From RYN-133 sp963785425 (lineage in GTDB: Bacteria; Actinomycetota; Actinomycetes; Mycobacteriales; Jatrophihabitantaceae), in contig CAWAVG010000002.1 in assembly GCA_963785425.1 (NCBI GenBank), positions 186,001 through 250,000 on the forward strand: a stretch of DNA of 64,000 nt, given 5' to 3'. Numbering within the stretch: position 1 is the first letter of the stretch; the number at the start of each line of letters is the position of its first letter. The notes below the pieces were generated by a model. That model ran no database searches. It saw nothing but the letters and a program-made list of their open reading frames with translations, and was not told the origin of the DNA. Shown in pieces: positions 60,317-64,000 of the stretch. The translations under genes were made by a program, and so were the position numbers.

Positions 60317-60790
60317 TCAATTCGGGTCTATTTCGTCGACGTCGCGACCCAGGAACTCGGCGACGAGTTCGGCGACGACCATGAAGACGAGGTCGGCGCG
60401 GTCCTCGCCGTCGCGGGCGCGGGCCTCGACCGGGCGGCGATACACGACGATCGTCGGGGACGTGGTGCCCGGCACGCCCGCGCGCAGCAGGCGGCCGAGG
60501 GGCACGCCGCGGTCGACGATGACCTCGGGATCGAACTCCGGGCTCGCGCCCGGGGTGAGCGCAGGGACGTCCTCGACGGCGAATTCGACCCCGGCGAGCT
60601 CGTCCGACCAGCGCCCCTCGATCTCCTCGACGGCGTCGAGCACGAGATCGTCGAACTGCTCGCCACGGGTGCGCTGGCGGGGGACCGCGCGCGGTGCGAG
60701 CTCGCCCCGCAGGCCGCGTCCGCGCCGGTCGCGCGCCGGCCCGCGCGACGCAGTACCGGAACGCCGCACCTGCCGGCGGGACTCACGCAT
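60317..60790 (-). CDS. Actinobacterial metallopeptidase-family (zincin-like) protein
   Basis: 157 residues from ATG at 60790 (MRESRRQVRRSG). FDDLVLDAVEEIEGRWSDELAGVEFAVEDVP and TIVVYRRPVEARARD are characteristic of the DUF1025/MMP-like family member encoded next to whiB2 and DUF3499. The HExxH zinc motif of true peptidases in the wider family is absent; here the region reads MVVAELVAEFLGRDVDEIDP, so peptidase activity is doubtful. The N-terminus is Arg-rich. Probably transcribed separately from the plus-strand genes. Confidence 0.82.
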   Translation of the reverse strand: MRESRRQVRRSGTASRGPARDRRGRGLRGELAPRAVPRQRTRGEQFDDLVLDAVEEIEGRWSDELAGVEFAVEDVPALTPGASPEFDPEVIVDRGVPLGRLLRAGVPGTTSPTIVVYRRPVEARARDGEDRADLVFMVVAELVAEFLGRDVDEIDPN

Positions 60791-60895
60791 GCGGCCCAGC
60801 CTACGGCGACACGGCGGGTCCACAATGCGAGGAATCCGGAGTGATGGCAGCACCGGGCGCTATGGTCCGAACGTGATCGGCCGACGGGTTTCGCG

Positions 60896-61240
60896 ATGAG
60901 GGTGATGCGCCGGTGTACCCGGACCGGCTGCGCCCGATCGGCGGTGGCGACCCTGACCTACGCCTACGCCGACCTGACGGCTGTCGTGGGCCCGCTCGCC
61001 AGCTACGCCGAGCCGCACTCCTACGATCTGTGCGAGGAGCACGCGGTGCGGCTGACCGTGCCGCGCGGCTGGGAGGTGCTGCGCCACGTCGGCGAGTTCC
61101 CGGCACCGATTCCGCACGCCGACGATCTCGAGGCCCTGGCCGACGCTGTGCGCGAAGCCGCCCGCGTCGAGCACGTGCCGGACTCCGACTTCGCTACCAC
61201 GCGGCGCGGTCACCTGCGCGTGGTCCCGCCCACCCGCTGA
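60896..61240 (+). CDS. DUF3499 protein
   Basis: 114 residues. Small actinobacterial protein with a probable metal-binding site: RRCTRTGC near the N-terminus and DLCEEHAVRL, giving a Cys4/His-like set. Located before manB as in mycobacteria (Rv3258c). ATG at 60896 (MRVMRRCTRTGC); a second ATG is three codons later. Function unknown. A leaderless-type promoter for the following gene lies 15 bases after its stop. Confidence 0.87.
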   Translation: MRVMRRCTRTGCARSAVATLTYAYADLTAVVGPLASYAEPHSYDLCEEHAVRLTVPRGWEVLRHVGEFPAPIPHADDLEALADAVREAARVEHVPDSDFATTRRGHLRVVPPTR

Positions 61241-61255
61241 CCGCGCTCGCGCCAG

Positions 61256-61261
61256 TACGCT
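61256..61261 (+). promoter_or_regulatory. -10-like TACGCT for leaderless manB transcript
   Basis: TACGCT ends exactly six bases before the ATG at 61268 and has no Shine-Dalgarno sequence after it. Same hexamer and spacing as murI. Confidence 0.5.
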
Positions 61262-61267
61262 GCGGCC

Positions 61268-62662
61268 ATGGATTTGTCCGGGGTCGTCAAGGCTTATGAC
61301 GTGCGCGGCACCGTCCCCGACCAGCTGAACGAGGACGTCGCCCGTGCCCTCGGCGCCGCTTTCGCCGACCTCGTGACCGGTGCTGCTCAGGGCGGCGCCG
61401 CCACCATCGTCACCGCCCACGACATGCGCGAGACCGGACCCGGACTGGCCCGCGCGTTCGCCGACGGTGCGATGCGCCGAGGGGCTTCGATCATCGAGAT
61501 CGGGCTCGCCTCGACGGACATGCTCTACTTCGCGTCCGGTCACCTCGGCGTCGCCGGTGCGATGTTCACGGCGAGCCACAATCCGGCGCAGTACAACGGC
61601 ATCAAGTTCTGCCGGGCGGGCGCCGTCGCCGTCGGACGCGACACCGGGCTCGCTCAGATCCGCGTGGACGCCGAGCGCTACCTGACCGAGGGCATGCCGC
61701 CCGGCGAGTCCGACGGCGCGGTCGGCAGCGTCGAACAGCGCGACCTGCTCGCCGACTACGCCGGCTATCTGCGCTCACTCGTCGACCTGTCGCACGGACG
61801 TCGGCTCAAGGTCGTCGTGGACGCGGGCAACGGCATGGCCGGGCACACCGTGCCCGCCGTACTCGGCGACACCGTGCTTCCGGCGCTGCCGCTGGACATC
61901 GTCCCGATGTACTTCGAGCTGGACGGGTCGTTCCCGAACCACGAGGCGAACCCGCTCGAACCGGCCAACCTCGTCGACCTGCAGCAACGTGTCGTCACCG
62001 AGGGCGCCGATCTCGGGCTGGCCTTCGACGGCGACGCCGATCGGTGCTTTGTCATCGACGGTGCCGGCGCGGCCATCTCACCGTCCGCGATCACCTGCCT
62101 CGTCGCGGTGCGGGAGCTCGCCCGCGCTCCGGGTTCGCCGGTGATCCACAACCTGATCACGTCCAAGGCGGTGCCCGAGGTGATCGCCGAACACGGCGGC
62201 ACGCCGATCCGAACGCAGGTCGGGCACTCGATCATCAAGGCCGAGATGGCGCGCTCCGGCGCGGTCTTCGGCGGCGAGCACTCGGCGCACTACTACTTCC
62301 GCGACTTCTGGTTCGCCGACACCGGGATGCTCGCGGCCATGCACGTGCTCGCCGCGCTGGGTGAGCAGCCCGGGCGGCTGGCCGAACTGGTCGAGCCGTT
62401 CGCCCGCTACGTCGCCTCCGGCGAGATCAACTCGACGGTGGCCGACCAGGCTGCGGCGCTCGCGGCCGTGCGGACGCGTTACGAACCGCAGGCGAGCGGG
62501 GTCGACGAGCTGGACGGGCTCACGGTCGCGTTGGCCGACGGAAGCTGGTTCAACGTGCGCGCGTCGAACACCGAGCCACTGCTGCGCCTCAACGTCGAGG
62601 CGGACGACGAGACGACGATGCGCGAACTGCGCGACGCGGTGCTCGCCGTGATCCGCGGCTGA
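61268..62662 (+). CDS. manB: Phosphomannomutase/phosphoglucomutase
   Basis: 464 residues. Interconverts hexose-6- and hexose-1-phosphates, supplying mannose-1-phosphate for GDP-mannose and cell-envelope mannosides. Four-domain alpha-D-phosphohexomutase: TASHNPAQYNGIKFC (phosphoserine loop), FDGDADRCFVID (metal loop), GGEHSAHYYFRDFWFADTG (sugar loop) and RASNTEPLLRLNVEA (phosphate-binding). It is followed by Trm112 and an SIS-domain protein, the arrangement found near manA in other actinobacteria. Confidence 0.94.
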   Translation: MDLSGVVKAYDVRGTVPDQLNEDVARALGAAFADLVTGAAQGGAATIVTAHDMRETGPGLARAFADGAMRRGASIIEIGLASTDMLYFASGHLGVAGAMFTASHNPAQYNGIKFCRAGAVAVGRDTGLAQIRVDAERYLTEGMPPGESDGAVGSVEQRDLLADYAGYLRSLVDLSHGRRLKVVVDAGNGMAGHTVPAVLGDTVLPALPLDIVPMYFELDGSFPNHEANPLEPANLVDLQQRVVTEGADLGLAFDGDADRCFVIDGAGAAISPSAITCLVAVRELARAPGSPVIHNLITSKAVPEVIAEHGGTPIRTQVGHSIIKAEMARSGAVFGGEHSAHYYFRDFWFADTGMLAAMHVLAALGEQPGRLAELVEPFARYVASGEINSTVADQAAALAAVRTRYEPQASGVDELDGLTVALADGSWFNVRASNTEPLLRLNVEADDETTMRELRDAVLAVIRG

Positions 62663-62671
62663 GGAGGCGGC

Positions 62672-62867
62672 ATGGCGCTCGATCCCGACCTGCTCGAACT
62701 GCTGGCCTGCCCGAGCGACGACCACGCGCCGCTGCGCGAGGAGGTCCGACGAGCTCGTGTGCACGTTCTGCGCCTCGCGCTTCCCGATCGCCGACGGCAT
62801 CCCGGTACTGCTGATGGACGAGGCCGCGCCCGGGCCGAACGGTTTCGGCCGGGCCGCCGAAGGCTGA
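62672..62867 (+). CDS. Trm112-family zinc-binding protein (one frame break)
   Basis: About 64 residues when joined: ALDPDLLELLACPSDDHAPLR in the first frame and DELVCTFCASRFPIADGIPVLLMDEA in the second, ending TGA at 62865-62867. CP and CxxC cysteines form a rubredoxin-like zinc knuckle; IADGIPVLL is the Trm112/YcaR signature. The break is near 62745. Members act as partners of methyltransferases in eukaryotes; the bacterial role is unknown. Confidence 0.85.
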
Positions 62868-62878
62868 CGGGAGACGCT

Positions 62879-64000
62879 GTGTTCGACGAAGCCGTGCTCG
62901 GCGACGAGACGTTGCTCGCCGCGACGCGACAGCACCCGGCTGCTGTGGCATCTGGCGACGGCCGGTGCGCAGGTGCGCCGCGCGATCGACGTCGCCGGCG
63001 ACTTCGGCGTCGAGCGGCTTGCCGGTGAGGTGCCGCGGGCGTTGCTCGTCGCGACCGACACGCCACCGTCGGCAGCGCTGCGGCTGATCACCCGGCTCAG
63101 CTGCGAGGCCACGCCCGCGCTGGCGTGGCACGGCGTCGAGCTGCCGCGCTGGGCGGGACCCGCCGACGCGCTGCTGATCGGCGCCGTCGACGGTCGCCAC
63201 CCGCGCCTGGCCGAGCTCGCCGCGCAGGCGTCGCAACGCGGGCTGGCGATGGCCGTCGTCGCGCCCGCCGGGTCGCCGGTGGCGGCTGCCGCCGGCCGCG
63301 CGCCGGTGCACCAACTGGCGCCCGACCTGCACCGCGCACGCCTCGCGGTGGGCGGTGCTCACGCCGCTGCTGCAGGCGCTGGACGCGCTCGGCCTGCAGT
63401 CGATCCCGCCGGCGTTGCTCGCCCGCGTCGCCGACGCCCTCGACGAGACCGCCGAGGCCTGCCGCCCGTCGGGGGAGCTGTTCACCAACCCCGCCAAGTC
63501 GCTCGCACTCGACTTCGCCGACGCCCGGCCGCTGATCGTCGGCGCCGGCGCGCTCGCCAGCGTCGCCGCGCGCTCGACCGCCGACGCGTTGCAGATCGGC
63601 GCCGGCGTCGCGGCGGTGGCGGTCAGCCTGCCCGACGGCGCGGGTCGCGCGGGCGCGCTGTTGCGCGGCGCCACCGCAGCGCCGTCCGAGGACGACTTCT
63701 TCCGCGACCGGGTCGACGACGCCGCGCCGCAGCGCGCGCGGCTGCTGGTGATCGGCGACGACGGGTCGGCCGAGGACACCAGCCTCGGGGATCGCTCGGG
63801 CGCCCAGATCCAGCTCGACGAGGTCGCCGCGCGGCGCGCGGCCGCGTGCGCTGCGGCAGCTGGCGGAGGAGCTGGGGGTGCAGGTGTCGAGCGTCGACGT
63901 CCCGGACGCCGCGCCGCTCGCCCGGTTCGCCGCGGCGGCCGCCTTCGGCGAGTTCACCGCCGCCTATCTGGCCTTCGGACTCGGCTTCGACCCCGGCGCT
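62879..64000 (+). CDS. SIS-domain/phosphosugar isomerase-like protein (Rv3256c position), 3' end outside window, several frame breaks
   Basis: GTG at 62879 begins VFDEAVLGDETLLAA. Further blocks lie in other frames: LLWHLATAGAQVRRAIDVAG, ADALLIGAVDGRHPRLAELAAQASQRG, VHQLAPDLHRARLAVG, then LTPLLQALDALGLQSIPP, GELFTNPAKSLALDFADARPLIVGAG, and finally ALRQLAEELGVQVSSVDVPD to the window edge. Two sugar-isomerase (SIS) domains are suggested by the alternation. Breaks near 62926, 63348 and 63835. In mycobacteria the homologue sits between manB and manA and has no proven activity. Confidence 0.8.

Noticed and set aside
1..64000. tRNA, rRNA, riboswitch, CRISPR, prophage or transposase genes
   Set aside because: Intergenic gaps are short and none contains a recognisable tRNA fold or conserved riboswitch core; no integrase or transposase motif was seen.

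Overview
This is a contiguous stretch of a high-GC Actinomycetota chromosome. Supporting markers are the Mec/CysO/CysM cysteine pathway, MshB (mycothiol), a WhiB2-type Fe-S regulator, DUF3117, DUF3499, DUF2017, the GlgM/GlgC pair and a PTH2-type peptidyl-tRNA hydrolase. Several blocks keep the gene order known from mycobacteria: ctaD-serB; pncB/clpS-DUF2017-mec-cysO-cysM-rhomboid-murI-Rv1339-like; dapD/dapE-LOG; DivIVA-tag-DUF3117-glgM/glgC; whiB2-metallopeptidase-DUF3499-manB. The typA, dipeptide ABC, mshB and fdxA order also recalls mycobacteria and streptomycetes. The interleaving does not match Mycobacterium or Streptomyces exactly, so a deep-branching lineage (for example a Frankiales/Nakamurellales/Jatrophihabitantales-like group) is an inference only.

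Layout. 1-5.9 kb: end of cytochrome oxidase subunit I, an unusual SerB-like protein, two paralogous Q/P-rich membrane proteins and the NAD salvage genes pncA and pncB. 5.9-12.4 kb: clpS, DUF2017, the CysO-dependent cysteine operon with a candidate Cys leader peptide, a sulfite-oxidase-like molybdoenzyme, rhomboid, murI and an MBL hydrolase. 12.4-19.8 kb: AraC+VOC, a DEAD-box helicase with a hairpin over its ribosome binding site, typA, a nuclease-like gene bracketed by palindromic repeats, and a transaminase/omega-amidase pair. 20-29 kb: a five-gene oligopeptide ABC transporter, mshB, small membrane and GNAT genes. 29-35 kb: fdxA, divergent dapD/dapE, two tandem LOG proteins and a membrane protein. 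35-43 kb: enoyl-CoA hydratases, DivIVA-like, tag, DUF3117, M17 aminopeptidase, PTH2, Fur/Zur, divergent glgM/glgC and an FAD oxidoreductase. 43-52 kb: an amino-acid ABC transporter, a 933-residue FAD/Fe-S oxidoreductase, dapC, DinB proteins, a transglutaminase remnant and csbD. 52-64 kb: two tandem lipoprotein sulfatases, ALDH7 with a divergent LysR, whiB2, and a phosphomannomutase cluster cut by the window end.

The window is dominated by housekeeping functions: lysine/peptidoglycan precursors (dapC, dapD, dapE, murI), cysteine and mycothiol (mec-cysO-cysM, mshB), glycogen or maltose-1-phosphate (glgM, glgC), NAD salvage, and peptide or amino-acid uptake. I see no rRNA, tRNA, CRISPR array, prophage or conventional insertion sequence, and no gap above 300 bases without a gene.

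Two broad observations matter for reading it. About twenty single-base frame breaks lie in otherwise conserved genes at 25.5 kb, 29.3-34.5 kb, 53.9 kb, 56.5-57.5 kb, 60.0 kb and 62.7-63.9 kb; I read most as sequencing or assembly indels, not true decay. Many genes have a TANNNT hexamer exactly 6-7 bases before the start codon, the signature of leaderless transcription. The most unusual signals are the repeat-bracketed nuclease-like gene (16.75-17.9 kb), the helicase hairpin (13.39 kb), the Cys leader peptide (7.14 kb), the whiB2 palindrome (58.86 kb) and a shared TCGTG-N-CACGA element at two leaderless starts.
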